The notes beneath the pieces were generated by a model. The model saw only the letters and a program-made list of their open reading frames with translations. It was not told the DNA's origin and did not search any database. From a virus, in IMG/VR virus record IMGVR_UViG_3300021364_003044, positions 1 to 39,337 of that record: a stretch of 39,337 nt of DNA, one strand, 5' to 3'. Of this stretch, positions 25,231 through 33,443 are shown in pieces. How positions within the stretch are numbered: the first letter of the stretch is position 1; each line of letters opens with the position of its first letter. The position numbers and the translations under genes were made by a program.

Positions 25231-25947
25231 CTAATAATATATAAAGTCATATGAAGACCAAGTTTTACATTCTCGTATATAATCATTAGAACTATAAAAT
25301 ATTTTATTTTGTTGTTCTATTATAATGTCTATTTCAGATACTATCTCCGGCAATAAATCATCAATTAAATCATAGTGTTTATCAGTTATTTTTGAATGGA
25401 TTGATGGATTTGAAATAAATGCTCCTGAAGTCATAATCATCTCATACTCAGAAGTATAATAAGGTTTAACAATAATTTTGTCAATATTATTTTCATTATT
25501 TTCTTGCATCTTTACAATATTTTTATTTCTATTAATTCCTTTCCCTCTATGACAAATCAATGATATTGTGTTATTCTTCTTTTTATGCTTGGAATATACT
25601 TCATCTAAATTAAAATCATACAAAACATCTCCATGCAGAAACACAAAAGGTTCGTCATCAAATTTATAGTGCATATTTTTTAACGTTTTTGCAGTTCCAA
25701 CAATTTTAGGTTCTCTGTGTAAATGTATAGGAATACTTGATTTATATGAATCTAATTTCATCTTTAATTGATTATGTCGATAAGAGGAACTAATAACTAT
25801 ACCTTCGACATTGAACTTGTGCAACCAATCCAAATTATGATAAAGAATCGGTTTTCCTTTTATCGGCAACAATGACTTTGGCATCATATCTGAAAAGGGA
25901 CGTAATTCTGTATTTATTCCAGAACAATACATTAATACTTTCATCAT
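25231..25947 (-). CDS. Sugar-phosphate nucleotidyltransferase
   Basis: 238 residues. The N-terminal signature is a variant of GxGxRxxPxTxxxPKxLLP: SGINTELRPFSDMMPKSLLP, then IKGKPILYHNL. The nucleotide-binding HGDVLYDFNLDEV gives the metal-binding Asp. VISSSYRHNQL and GTAKTLKNM are also as in this fold. The enzyme would make an NDP-sugar from NTP and a sugar 1-phosphate. The second glycine of the usual loop is replaced, so specificity may differ. The ATG (25947 or 25944) overlaps the upstream stop and has AAGGA nearby. It supplies a donor for adjacent glycosyltransferase-like proteins. Confidence 0.82.
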   Translation of the reverse strand: MMKVLMYCSGINTELRPFSDMMPKSLLPIKGKPILYHNLDWLHKFNVEGIVISSSYRHNQLKMKLDSYKSSIPIHLHREPKIVGTAKTLKNMHYKFDDEPFVFLHGDVLYDFNLDEVYSKHKKKNNTISLICHRGKGINRNKNIVKMQENNENNIDKIIVKPYYTSEYEMIMTSGAFISNPSIHSKITDKHYDLIDDLLPEIVSEIDIIIEQQNKIFYSSNDYIRECKTWSSYDFIYY

Positions 25948-26477
25948 TCTTCCTTTTTCTTCCTAGAAAAACGCCCTTTAGTATCTCTTTTAAGTTTTTC
26001 TTGGGGTTGACTAACAAACTCCGGAAATGCTTTATGACAAAATTCATGAGTTATATTTTTATATTTCTCATGTAATTTTTTATCTTTGCATAGTGATATA
26101 TCCTCAGCCTCATCAGATCCTAAAGAATTTAATAATTGTATCCACAAAGTTTCTCTCTTCAATTGTGTAATATTTTCAGGAGATGATCCTTCAACAAATA
26201 AATACATCTTTCGTATTTCATAATTTAAAGTTGCGCCATCATCACCAGAAGAATTATTGGGAAAATAGTTATTCTTTGGTCTAAATTCACCCTCTTCACC
26301 AAAATTTAAATCTGGACTACCTTCTGGTAATAAAAATTTTACATTTGGATTAAAATTGATATTGATCATTTCTTTTACCGCTATTGTAGCGTTTTCTCTA
26401 ATATACTGCATTCTAGCATCATCATCTTTGAAACTATTTGCAGTTTTTAATATGTCACTAGTTATTCTAGACGGCAT
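25944..26477 (-). CDS. Conserved T4-like phage protein (DUF6433-like)
   Basis: 177 residues. It starts MPSRITSDI at ATG 26477 with AGGAG five bases upstream. The central TLWIQLLNSLGSDEAEDISLCKDK and KYKNITHEFCHKAFPE resemble the small family I recall as DUF6433, found beside RNase H in T4-like marine phages. The C-terminus is Lys/Arg-rich (KGRFSRKKKEE). Location next to the rnh-like gene fits that arrangement. Function unknown; a basic tail hints at nucleic-acid or protein contact. Confidence 0.68.
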   Translation of the reverse strand: MPSRITSDILKTANSFKDDDARMQYIRENATIAVKEMININFNPNVKFLLPEGSPDLNFGEEGEFRPKNNYFPNNSSGDDGATLNYEIRKMYLFVEGSSPENITQLKRETLWIQLLNSLGSDEAEDISLCKDKKLHEKYKNITHEFCHKAFPEFVSQPQEKLKRDTKGRFSRKKKEE

Positions 26478-26485
26478 TATTACTC

Positions 26486-27352
26486 CTAAAATTCATTTAA
26501 ATTTTCCATTAAATTTTTAAGACGATTTTTAACAAAATAGTTGAAAAGTTTTCCTCGTCCCACATCTTTTTTATTTACATACGTATTGATAATTTCATCA
26601 TATAGTTTTGTCGGTATTTTAGTTAAATCTATTAACATTTCATTTCTGCGGTAATTTCTCAACATTTCACCTTCACAGAATTCTTCAGGATCAAGTTCAA
26701 GCCAAACACTTAATTTTTTAGAAGATAATGGTTTTTGACGTTTATTGTCTGACACAAAAGCGTCATCATCTGATAAAAAATTAGGAACCCCATCACTCGT
26801 ATCTCCACGCATTATATGTTCTTTGAGAAATTGCTTAGGATTACTTGTTTTGATGAATTTTTTCTTTAAAGGGGAGTATTGCTTAACATTTTCAAATTTT
26901 TGAAGTTGCTGAAAATCCTTATCACTGGATAAAATTAAAACAGGTTCAGGTTCTTCAAACAGACCATTCATCACTTTGTTTTCACTAGTATATATAGTTA
27001 ATGCGGAAATGATATCATCTGCCTCAGCACCATCCAAATGAAGAACCTTGTAAGGAAAGTATTCATCAAGTTCTTCACGAATTAAGTGTAATATTCTAAA
27101 CAATTCATTCCAATCAAATTCGGATTTATCTCTAGTTGTTTTACGACTTGCTTTATAATGTTCAAAATAACCACGGCGCCAATTATTAGATCCATCGCAA
27201 CAAATAATCAGATCACCATATTCTTCTTTAAATTTTTGATTATACATTCGAATGGTATTCAATACAAGATGTCGAATAAAATCAACACCCATATCTTTAG
27301 GATTAGTCATCACATTTGCGATAACAATTTGAGAATAATCAAGAAGTATCAT
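26486..27352 (-). CDS. rnh: T4-type RNase H / 5'-3' flap exonuclease
   Basis: 288 residues, close to T4 RNase H (305). The N-terminal LLDYSQI has the first metal-binding Asp. LIICCDGSNNWRRGYFEHYKASR is the conserved Asp-and-basic helix region of FEN/T4 RNase H. HLDGAEADDIISAL provides the EADD acidic cluster. LILSSDKDFQQLQ carries two further aspartates, and IMRGDTSDGVPNFLSDDD the second metal site. It removes RNA primers and processes flaps on the lagging strand. This is the clearest replication gene in the window and anchors its T4-like affiliation. Confidence 0.92.
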   Translation of the reverse strand: MILLDYSQIVIANVMTNPKDMGVDFIRHLVLNTIRMYNQKFKEEYGDLIICCDGSNNWRRGYFEHYKASRKTTRDKSEFDWNELFRILHLIREELDEYFPYKVLHLDGAEADDIISALTIYTSENKVMNGLFEEPEPVLILSSDKDFQQLQKFENVKQYSPLKKKFIKTSNPKQFLKEHIMRGDTSDGVPNFLSDDDAFVSDNKRQKPLSSKKLSVWLELDPEEFCEGEMLRNYRRNEMLIDLTKIPTKLYDEIINTYVNKKDVGRGKLFNYFVKNRLKNLMENLNEF

Positions 27353-27358
27353 AATATT

Positions 27359-27964
27359 TTACCTATATGTTAATCTTTCAACAGAACCAATTCCCTGTAA
27401 ATTTACATTAAAAGAAAAGGAGATTCTTTTAGTATTTGAATTATTGGGAATATAAAATTTATCAACACCATGAAAAAAGTAAGATCTGAAAAGAAGTAAA
27501 TCACCAGATTTCACAGAAACACAATCTTTATTTTCATAATACGATTTAAAATCCTTTCTTAATATATCCAAGAAGTTTCCTACAACAGGCTCAATGTCAT
27601 AAAAACAAATAGAATCATTTTCAATTGTTTCATAATAATAGACACCAGAATATATACTATTCTGATGAGAATGTGTTTCATGAAAATTAACACTTTTATC
27701 AAAAATATTGATCCAGTTTAAAGGTATCGAATACGATTCATATTTTACTTTTTCACTTAAAAGGGTGAAGTTTATACAATCATTCAAAAAATTTTGAAAA
27801 TTTTTAGGATATAAATCAAAATCAAAAATTTTTTGATATTTAGGTTTAGGATTAAAATTTTGATTCTTATCTGAAAGAATATTCAAAACCAACTTTTCTA
27901 GTGAACTATTTTCATCATACTCAAATTTAAAAATTTCTTTTGGTAGAATTTTTATAGTTTTCAT
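27359..27964 (-). CDS. 2OG-Fe(II) oxygenase, phage type
   Basis: 201 residues. The core is WINIFDKSVNFHETHSHQNS, then IYSGVYYYE, DILRKDF, VKSGDLLLFRSYFFHGVDKF and NTKRISFSFNV. This is the layout of the phage 2OG-Fe(II) oxygenases that open with W-x-N and an H-x-H or H-x-D, with the distal His in FHGV and an Arg (KRIS) for 2-oxoglutarate. Such enzymes are abundant in marine T4-like phages and their substrates are unresolved. The ATG overlaps the preceding stop (ATGA). Confidence 0.78.
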   Translation of the reverse strand: MKTIKILPKEIFKFEYDENSSLEKLVLNILSDKNQNFNPKPKYQKIFDFDLYPKNFQNFLNDCINFTLLSEKVKYESYSIPLNWINIFDKSVNFHETHSHQNSIYSGVYYYETIENDSICFYDIEPVVGNFLDILRKDFKSYYENKDCVSVKSGDLLLFRSYFFHGVDKFYIPNNSNTKRISFSFNVNLQGIGSVERLTYR

Positions 27965-29124
27965 TTAAAAACACGTAACAGTATAGTTTCATTATTAATT
28001 CTTCCAGTTAATGTTTGTTCTTTAGATTTAATAGATTCGAAAAATTTGCGTGTAGAAACTTTTGGACCTTTCAATATCAAATTCAAAACATCTTCAGGTT
28101 TTCTTATTGTTTTTTGAACAGATTTTTCTTTATCAAATCCTTGAATACTACTTCCTTTAACAGTTAGCCCATCGGATTGCAATGAAGTATAAATTCCTAA
28201 TTTTCTGTATTTGACATTGAAAACCCAAAGTACAGAAGCTCCAATGATTTGAGTTGAATCAATAGATTTTATCTTGTATTCAGAATCTTCAATTTTACAA
28301 TTTAATTTAGAAACTATTTTATCCACAGTAATAGGTTTTTTCTTTCTCGGTTTTCTCTGTTTATTTTGATTTGAAGAATATCTATCACAATCTCCAATCA
28401 AAGTATTCAGAAAATCCAAATATTTTTTACGTTGACTTTTTTTAAGATGACTATATGCTTCTCTCAGATCATCATCCACTTCAATATTGGAAATTTCTTC
28501 GAATAAAGGCTTAAATTCCTCACCTATTTTTTTCGCTATAAGTCCTTTAACATTTTTTTGCTTCAACCATTCATAAACATTTAAATTTGTTTTAAAACCA
28601 TTATCATAGAAATCATCTAACTCACCTTCAAGTTCACCGCACAAATTACTGACTTGAGATTTGATATGTTCTTGAATTGACTTATTGTCAACATCTGATG
28701 GCTCATTCTGAACATTAGCAGAAACAGAAGAAAAACTAATAGCTCTAGTTTTTATACAATAATCTATTACAAGATTCATTCTAATAGTATAATTTTCAGG
28801 AATAATTTTTTTATAACCTCTATTATACAATCTAGAAACAAATCCTGCAAATTTTAAATTTATAATATTTCCATTTTCAATTTCAAGTCCTGATTTATGC
28901 CAAGATAAAGATTTTACCTTAGCGATATTTTCTTTAGTATAACCAGAATTTTGCATATATTCAAGCAACCATTTTTTTGATTGTGAAGAATCACAAAAAT
29001 CAGAGTACCATTTCATACATTCCGTAATATCTTTTAACGTAGATTTTTCATCTAAAACTGGTTCATTTTTTTTACGGTTTGAGGATACTGACTCTCTAAT
29101 AGCCTTACTATTTTTTCTCACCAT
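27961..29124 (-). CDS. Conserved T4-like phage protein, about 390 aa
   Basis: 387 residues from ATG 29124; an in-frame ATG at 29142 would overlap the glycosyltransferase. The basic N-terminus (MVRKNSKAIRES) precedes a helical middle. Recognisable conserved stretches are WHKSGLEIENGNIINLKF, FVSRLYNRGYKKI and SHLKKSQRKKYLDFLN. The C-terminal GASVLWVFNVKYRKLGIY leads into LTVKGSSIQGF. I recall proteins of this type in T4-like cyanophages, without a known function; a replication- or DNA-associated role is possible. It lies among replication and repair genes. Confidence 0.65.
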   Translation of the reverse strand: MVRKNSKAIRESVSSNRKKNEPVLDEKSTLKDITECMKWYSDFCDSSQSKKWLLEYMQNSGYTKENIAKVKSLSWHKSGLEIENGNIINLKFAGFVSRLYNRGYKKIIPENYTIRMNLVIDYCIKTRAISFSSVSANVQNEPSDVDNKSIQEHIKSQVSNLCGELEGELDDFYDNGFKTNLNVYEWLKQKNVKGLIAKKIGEEFKPLFEEISNIEVDDDLREAYSHLKKSQRKKYLDFLNTLIGDCDRYSSNQNKQRKPRKKKPITVDKIVSKLNCKIEDSEYKIKSIDSTQIIGASVLWVFNVKYRKLGIYTSLQSDGLTVKGSSIQGFDKEKSVQKTIRKPEDVLNLILKGPKVSTRKFFESIKSKEQTLTGRINNETILLRVFK

Positions 29125-29125
29125 C

Positions 29126-30103
29126 TTACTTTTCACTATCATGGTCCATCTCGTAAATCAAATTATCTAAAAATTCAATCCATTGATTGATTCTTTTATC
29201 CCAACAAAAGTTATTATGACTGTATTCCACCTGAATGTCAAGATTTTTTTTCATAGCATCTGAACCATAATCATCCATGACATTCTCTAAATTATCTGCA
29301 AATGCTTCGGCATGTTCAACTTTATTCTCATTATACTGATTCATATAAGCAAATTCGCCACAAGTTTCAGGCAACGCCCCCCAATTAGATGTGACAACAG
29401 CACAACCTGCGCTCATTGCTTCCATAGCAACCCGACAAGACGTTTCTTGCCAAGTTGAAGGATATGCCAATATATGTGCTTTCTTATACGCTTCACGTAC
29501 AACACTATAAGGTTGTGATCCCCAATAAGTGATATTTGGATGTTCATTGCATATTTCAAAAAGTTTCTCAAAAGGTTTATCATTCTCAGGCCAACCGTAT
29601 AGTTTAAAACTTGAATATACATCTAAATGCCAATCGTCACGTTCTAACATTGTCAAAGCATATAACAAAACATCTAATCCTCTTTGAGGTGTTGATGCAT
29701 ATATCAAATTTAATTTATCTGTTTTTTCCTTTTCATGTTTTTCTATTGGATCTATAGCATTTTTAATAACAACACTCTTTGAGTATGGAATTTTTAAATA
29801 AGTATTAAATTGTTCCATTTGCCAATGGCTAACAAAAATAAGTTTTTCAAAAATGTCTAATGATTTCGAATCTTTCAATAAGGAGTGTGCAGGATCTAGT
29901 GCAAGATCATGTAACCAATACAATTTTGGTTTATCTTCATCTATTTTCATAACTCTTGACACTATTATCTGGAAAGCATCTTTATATTTCTGAGGTAATC
30001 TTCGAAAAAGTTCCATTGTAACAAGTTCGGTGCCGCCTAGAGAATTTTCAGCAGGATTACCTTCTTCATGTTGAGGAATTTTCACATCTAAATCTTTTAT
30101 CAT
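29126..30103 (-). CDS. Glycosyltransferase, GT4 family
   Basis: 325 residues. ATG 30103 is preferred over one at 30136 because AAGGA precedes it and because it avoids overlapping the SleB gene by 29 nt. The GT-B C-terminal signature is YPSTWQETSCRVAMEAMSAG (an E-x7-E site), with KLNLIYASTPQRGLDVLL as the first strand of the donor domain and LIFVSHWQMEQF before it. It would transfer a sugar from a nucleotide donor, perhaps onto DNA, LPS or a virion component. The stop lies just before the next gene's ATG. Confidence 0.85.
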   Translation of the reverse strand: MIKDLDVKIPQHEEGNPAENSLGGTELVTMELFRRLPQKYKDAFQIIVSRVMKIDEDKPKLYWLHDLALDPAHSLLKDSKSLDIFEKLIFVSHWQMEQFNTYLKIPYSKSVVIKNAIDPIEKHEKEKTDKLNLIYASTPQRGLDVLLYALTMLERDDWHLDVYSSFKLYGWPENDKPFEKLFEICNEHPNITYWGSQPYSVVREAYKKAHILAYPSTWQETSCRVAMEAMSAGCAVVTSNWGALPETCGEFAYMNQYNENKVEHAEAFADNLENVMDDYGSDAMKKNLDIQVEYSHNNFCWDKRINQWIEFLDNLIYEMDHDSEK

Positions 30104-30107
30104 TATG

Positions 30108-30647
30108 TTATTCCTTGTAAAAAATGTGTTTGTCAATTGACACTGTTTTTGCGTAAACTTTTGACCAATATGGTCTTTTTATATAATTCGTATGATAATG
30201 TGTTGAGCCATCAGTTATATCTGGAATTTTTTCACGATTTACATAAAACCATTTTGCTAATTTTTGTGTTTCCTTCCAAACAGGACCATTAAAAGGAATG
30301 TCTGGTTTACCATCACAATACCAACTAAATTGGCAACGATTTAAAATTGGGTTGTTGTGAAAATCTTTTCTAGAATCGTGAACAACATCACAAATGGTAT
30401 TAGGGAAATTCTTGGATATTGTTCTATTATATGTTACTAATGCAACAGCAAGTTTACCGGCAGTTGATTCCACCGCAGCCTCAAAATATATATTTTTTGC
30501 CAGACAATGAATTTCATCCTTCTCATTAACTGAGAATGATTGCATTTTCTTTTTTTGAGGTTTTTCTACCACTACAATATTTGCAGTCCCTACTGATTCT
30601 AGAAATGAAAAAATAAAAACAATTACTAAGAAAAAAATTTTTCTCAT
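30108..30647 (-). CDS. SleB-type cell-wall hydrolase with signal peptide
   Basis: 179 residues from ATG 30647, preceded by GGAG six bases upstream. A longer frame would start inside the neighbour. The N-terminus is a signal peptide: MRKIFFLVIVFIFSFLESVG. The mature part has the SleB/Hydrolase_2 core: IYFEAAVESTAGKLAVALVT (catalytic Glu region), YNRTISKNFPNTICDVV, CQFSWYCDGKP, then THYHTNYIKRPYWSK. These enzymes cut peptidoglycan and are common endolysin candidates in T4-like marine phages. The signal peptide implies export, perhaps SAR-like or through Sec. Confidence 0.85.
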   Translation of the reverse strand: MRKIFFLVIVFIFSFLESVGTANIVVVEKPQKKKMQSFSVNEKDEIHCLAKNIYFEAAVESTAGKLAVALVTYNRTISKNFPNTICDVVHDSRKDFHNNPILNRCQFSWYCDGKPDIPFNGPVWKETQKLAKWFYVNREKIPDITDGSTHYHTNYIKRPYWSKVYAKTVSIDKHIFYKE

Positions 30648-30705
30648 GTAATTCTCCGATATATATAAAAATTTATTTTTTATCACTAAAAAATTATTAT
30701 TATAT

Positions 30706-31068
30706 TTATGCGACATTTTTAACTAAAGAATTTAGTTCATTGCTCTTGTTCTTCACCCAAGTATGAAAAGATTCGATACTCTTTAAATTAACCTTTTTAT
30801 TAAATTCATTCAAAGGAGAAGATGTCCAAGTAATCATAATTGCTCTAGAAGAAAATATTCTCACATCTCCGTTTATTTTATCAACTGTTCTAAAACTAAA
30901 GCCGCAGTAATTGGCACCAAATTTTGTTTTCGCCTTGTAAAAACCTAAACCTACGGTATCATTTAAACCGTAGGCATAAATTAGATCAAATAAATGATCT
31001 CTTTTCATTGATGATGTTAAATTGAAACCTTGCAAATCACAACATGCTTGAAAAACATTTTTCATCAT
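30706..31068 (-). CDS. Hypothetical protein, 120 aa
   Basis: Not recognised. Two adjacent ATGs (31068, 31065) open the frame. The protein has DHLFDLIYAYGLNDTV, a beta-rich middle, and a basic tail (FHTWVKNKSNELNSLVK). No signal peptide or metal site is visible. Its coding sequence contains a perfect inverted repeat at 30950-30974. It is upstream of the SleB gene, with its stop (30706) 59 bases before the SleB start. Confidence 0.55.
   Translation of the reverse strand: MMKNVFQACCDLQGFNLTSSMKRDHLFDLIYAYGLNDTVGLGFYKAKTKFGANYCGFSFRTVDKINGDVRIFSSRAIMITWTSSPLNEFNKKVNLKSIESFHTWVKNKSNELNSLVKNVA
30950..30974 (-). repeat. Perfect inverted repeat inside a gene
   Basis: Arms CCTACGGT (30950-30957) and ACCGTAGG (30967-30974) flank a nine-base loop. 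This is a strong hairpin for such an AT-rich sequence. It lies within the 120-aa gene and has no U-run after it, so it is not a terminator by the usual rule. It could be chance, a transcript processing site or a protein-binding site. Confidence 0.35.
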
Positions 31069-31091
31069 AAAACCATTATAAAATATTAAAA

Positions 31092-31343
31092 TTAGGTGGG
31101 TGATTTTTGATTCTTCTCGTTCTTCTCAATTTCTAAAACTTGACATTGTGCTATCGACCATTCGATATCTTCTAGACATACATCTAACTGAATCAGAGAT
31201 TTTCTAACCGATAATAAGTTTTTTATCAATTCATTTCTTGCAGGAGATTTAGGCAAATTTGCTATCATCTCTTTTGCCATACGAATTAGTATGGGTCCTT
31301 GCTCTAACATTTCTACTACATCTTTAATTTCCTTCTTCGTCAT
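31092..31343 (-). CDS. Hypothetical small helical protein, 83 aa
   Basis: Not recognised. The start ATG 31343 has AGGAA upstream. The protein is almost entirely helical (EIKDVVEMLEQGPILIRM, LIKNLLSVRKSLIQLDV), with two cysteines and a charged tail. A coiled-coil or helical bundle is likely. It overlaps the upstream small membrane protein gene by 20 nt, so the two may be coupled, and it precedes an unknown gene. No function can be assigned. Confidence 0.6.
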   Translation of the reverse strand: MTKKEIKDVVEMLEQGPILIRMAKEMIANLPKSPARNELIKNLLSVRKSLIQLDVCLEDIEWSIAQCQVLEIEKNEKNQKSPT

Positions 31344-31509
31344 ATTGTTTCCTATTATGATTTCTTAGATCTTGATGAATATTATTCAAAGTTTCATCCG
31401 ATAAATAACTCAAAAAAGTAGATTCTCTTATATTTGAAAAAATTTTTTGCACTAAAAACCCCAACATAAATGCGATTATTTGTGCCATTATTGCGTATTC
31501 TTGAATCAT
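31324..31509 (-). CDS. Small membrane protein, 61 aa
   Basis: Not recognised. ATG 31509 has GAGG five bases upstream. The N-terminal part has one hydrophobic segment (IMAQIIAFMLGFLVQKIF), followed by a polar, Asn- and Glu-rich tail. This looks like a single-span membrane protein, and holin or lysis-accessory roles are possible given the SleB gene nearby, but no class-specific feature proves it. It is the first coding gene after the tRNAs in transcription order. Confidence 0.5.
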   Translation of the reverse strand: MIQEYAIMAQIIAFMLGFLVQKIFSNIRESTFLSYLSDETLNNIHQDLRNHNRKQYDEEGN

Positions 31510-31558
31510 TGTTGCCTCATGTGAGTTATGTTAGGAATATTTATGATTTGATGAGAAG

Positions 31559-31635
31559 TGGTGGACCCTCTCGGACTTGAACCGAGAACCTGCCGATTAT
31601 GAGTCGGATGCTCTAACCTATTGAGCTAAGGGTCC
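31559..31635 (-). tRNA. tRNA with CAT anticodon, probably tRNA-Ile2 (AUA)
   Basis: The gene runs from 31635 to 31559 and encodes CCA. The acceptor stem GGACCCT pairs perfectly with AGGGTCC, followed by discriminator A. The anticodon loop is CTCATAA (CAT). D-loop TTAGCTCAATAGGTTAGAGC and T-loop GGTTCAAGTCC are standard. The CCTTAGCTCA and CGACTCATAATCG context is closer to E. coli ileX (lysidine-modified Ile2) than to elongator Met. An AUA-reading tRNA would suit this AT-rich codon usage, but Met identity is not excluded. Confidence 0.9.
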
Positions 31636-31640
31636 TCAAA

Positions 31641-31715
31641 TGGCGTTCCGACCAGGAATCGAACCTGGAATAGAGGATTAGAAGTCCACTGTTATATCCG
31701 TTTAACTATCGGAAC
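31641..31715 (-). tRNA. tRNA-Arg(TCT)
   Basis: The gene runs from 31715 to 31641, 75 nt including an encoded CCA. The acceptor stem GTTCCGA pairs with TCGGAAC, discriminator G. The anticodon loop is CTTCTAA (TCT), reading AGA and AGG; the stem above it has one T-T mismatch. The T-arm is CAGGTTCGATTCCTG. It is separated from the next tRNA by five bases. AGA is a common Arg codon in AT-rich phage genes, so this supports phage translation. Confidence 0.95.
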
Positions 31716-31741
31716 ACTGACTGAAATATAATGATAACAGA

Positions 31742-31969
31742 TTAATCTTTTTTTGTCAATACACTTTCTTCTATTTTCACTAAAGTTATTGTCAGGGTTT
31801 TTTTATTGAATTTAGAATTTTCCATTAAATATTCTCTCTCTTCAATTATATCAGATCTTTCCCAGTCGAAAATTTGAAAGGATTTAGTTTTACCAATCTC
31901 TTCATTATTATGACTAATCATCCAATAATACAAGGTTGGCTTCATAAACCACTCTCGGGTTTCTCCCAT
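31742..31969 (-). CDS. Hypothetical protein, 75 aa
   Basis: Not recognised. ATG 31969 follows GGGAGA; a second ATG at 31945 (MKPTLYYW) follows GAGAG and is equally plausible, giving 67 residues. The protein begins with an aromatic strand (TLYYWMISHN), then FQIFDWERSD, and a beta-rich C-terminus (KTLTITLVKIEES). It lies between purC and the tRNAs in the same orientation. No function can be assigned. Confidence 0.5.
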   Translation of the reverse strand: MGETREWFMKPTLYYWMISHNNEEIGKTKSFQIFDWERSDIIEEREYLMENSKFNKKTLTITLVKIEESVLTKKD

Positions 31970-32004
31970 GCTCCGTCTCCCAGGTTTTTATGTAATTAAA
32001 AAAA

Positions 32005-32961
32005 CTAAAACATTTTTACTATATCCGAAACTTTCTTATAATTACTGATTATATTATCCAATGAATCTCCATCACGATATGCCTGTTTATCTAATTGATT
32101 ATTTTTATCACCCATAGGCCATATTCTCCAACTGTCGTTATCAATAACATCTCCAATAATTAATTTACCATGATCGAAATCATAACCAACTTCTAATTTT
32201 AAATCTATTAATTCTATATCAAAATCATTAAATCTTTTTTCTAGTAAATGAAAAACACTTTTTATCAATTCCATAATTTCCAAATATTCTCTAACATTAA
32301 TTATAGAATCTATTTGTAACAATTTTTCTTCTGTTGGTTTTTTTGCTGAATATAAATCATATTTAAATCCTATTTTCGATTCATTATCTTGATTCTTATC
32401 TCTCCATTCTCCAAAGTTCCAAACCAACAAAGGATCTGTTTCTACAGGAACTGTCCATTCACCATTCTTCAAATAAAACTTTCTAGCCTGTTCTTCTGGA
32501 ATCAATTTGGGAATATCCGTTATTGCATTTGAATCTTCATGTGATAAAACGGTAGGAATTAGTGCATACTTATGAAAAAATTCAACATGTGGAATGTAAA
32601 ATTTTGTAGCTTCTTCTACATTAGGATATCTTTTTAAAAAAGAACCATAGGCTTTTCTTCTAATCACGCACTCATAAGGCAACATTTTGCATTGTTTTGC
32701 AACAAAACTAAAACTATCTAATTGTTTTACAAATGATGTTGGTATATTATTATCCTCTAAAAACCTAAAAATACTGCAAGTTTGATTTGTTTTATAGGAA
32801 GCAACACCAACATCATCTTTTTTTAATGCATCATTTGCAGTCAAAACATTTTTTGTTGTGATTTTAACTAAATTTTTATAATCAATTTTTTCATCAATAT
32901 AAGATTCTAATATTTTAGTTTTTCCTTCTATCAGATGCACTAAATTTTCTTGATTATTCAT
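32005..32961 (-). CDS. purC: SAICAR synthetase (PurC)
   Basis: 318 residues, longer than most bacterial PurC (about 240) and nearer the yeast enzyme (about 306). The N-terminal strand HLIEGKTKIL is the ATP-binding glycine region. Next come TANDALKKDDVGVASYKT, LPYECVIRRKAYGSF (substrate arginines), and LIDLKLEVGYDFDHGKLIIG with GDVIDNDSWRIWP, the metal/ATP-binding acidic segment. It joins CAIR and aspartate in purine synthesis. PurC is a known metabolic gene of marine T4-like phages. It overlaps MazG-like by 8 nt and acts with prs just upstream to raise purine supply. Confidence 0.92.
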   Translation of the reverse strand: MNNQENLVHLIEGKTKILESYIDEKIDYKNLVKITTKNVLTANDALKKDDVGVASYKTNQTCSIFRFLEDNNIPTSFVKQLDSFSFVAKQCKMLPYECVIRRKAYGSFLKRYPNVEEATKFYIPHVEFFHKYALIPTVLSHEDSNAITDIPKLIPEEQARKFYLKNGEWTVPVETDPLLVWNFGEWRDKNQDNESKIGFKYDLYSAKKPTEEKLLQIDSIINVREYLEIMELIKSVFHLLEKRFNDFDIELIDLKLEVGYDFDHGKLIIGDVIDNDSWRIWPMGDKNNQLDKQAYRDGDSLDNIISNYKKVSDIVKMF

Positions 32962-33247
32962 CGATCAAGTCACTCCATATTTTTAGTTTTTGACGTTTTA
33001 CTTGAGATCTCTTTTTTAATTCATTCCAGTTTGTAATTTTATGGTCTACTAATAATTCTAGCATACAATAAACATCACCAGCCTCTTCTAAAAATTTAAT
33101 ACGCTGTTCTTCCTCAATTTGATCGATAGTTTCATATTTGCGAACTATTTTACTACATCGTTGTGTAAGTTCTCCACACTCTTCTGCAGTAATTATCATC
33201 AATTGTTGTAGTTTATTGATGGGATTACCCTGCGATGCATTCATCAT
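32954..33247 (-). CDS. MazG-like nucleotide pyrophosphohydrolase
   Basis: 97 residues, the size of a single all-alpha NTP-PPase domain. The metal site ExxE...ExxD is visible: ITAEECGELTQ and FLEEAGDVYCMLELL. It would hydrolyse (d)NTPs or related alarmone-like nucleotides to monophosphates. Marine phage MazG proteins are well known. It starts with two ATGs (33247, 33244) overlapping the preceding stop (ATGA) and is coupled to purC. Its place between prs and purC fits control of nucleotide pools. Confidence 0.8.
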   Translation of the reverse strand: MMNASQGNPINKLQQLMIITAEECGELTQRCSKIVRKYETIDQIEEEQRIKFLEEAGDVYCMLELLVDHKITNWNELKKRSQVKRQKLKIWSDLIDE

Positions 33248-33426
33248 TTTTTCATATTCTTTATAGTATTTTCTAAAGCAATGGTCATTCTACTTAATTT
33301 CAACTCTACTTTTTTATATTCCTCATCATCACGCTTGAGATTTTTTAACATATGCTGATATTTTTCCACTGTTTTTTCAAATCTTTCGACAGCATTTTTT
33401 TGACGAAAATATTTATTTTTTTTCAT
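33244..33426 (-). CDS. Small basic coiled-coil protein, 60 aa
   Basis: Not recognised. It is highly charged and helical, with heptad-like spacing (FEKTVEKYQHMLKNLKRD, KKVELKLSRMTIALENT), consistent with a short coiled coil. Lys and Arg dominate the first third (MKKNKYFRQK). It lies between prs and the MazG-like gene, with an ATGA link to the latter. Likely a real gene given the tight spacing and uninterrupted frame; function unknown. Confidence 0.6.
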   Translation of the reverse strand: MKKNKYFRQKNAVERFEKTVEKYQHMLKNLKRDDEEYKKVELKLSRMTIALENTIKNMKK

Positions 33427-33443
33427 ATAAACACCTTTAATAA

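Noticed and set aside
29413-29622. Minus-strand frame within the GT4 gene, and a similar one at 25835-26047
   Set aside because: Both are out-of-frame shadows inside well-supported genes and have no family resemblance.
31559-31635. Elongator tRNA-Met for the CAT tRNA
   Set aside because: Not fully excluded, but acceptor and anticodon-stem context resemble tRNA-Ile2 more than tRNA-Met, so I call Ile2 as probable.
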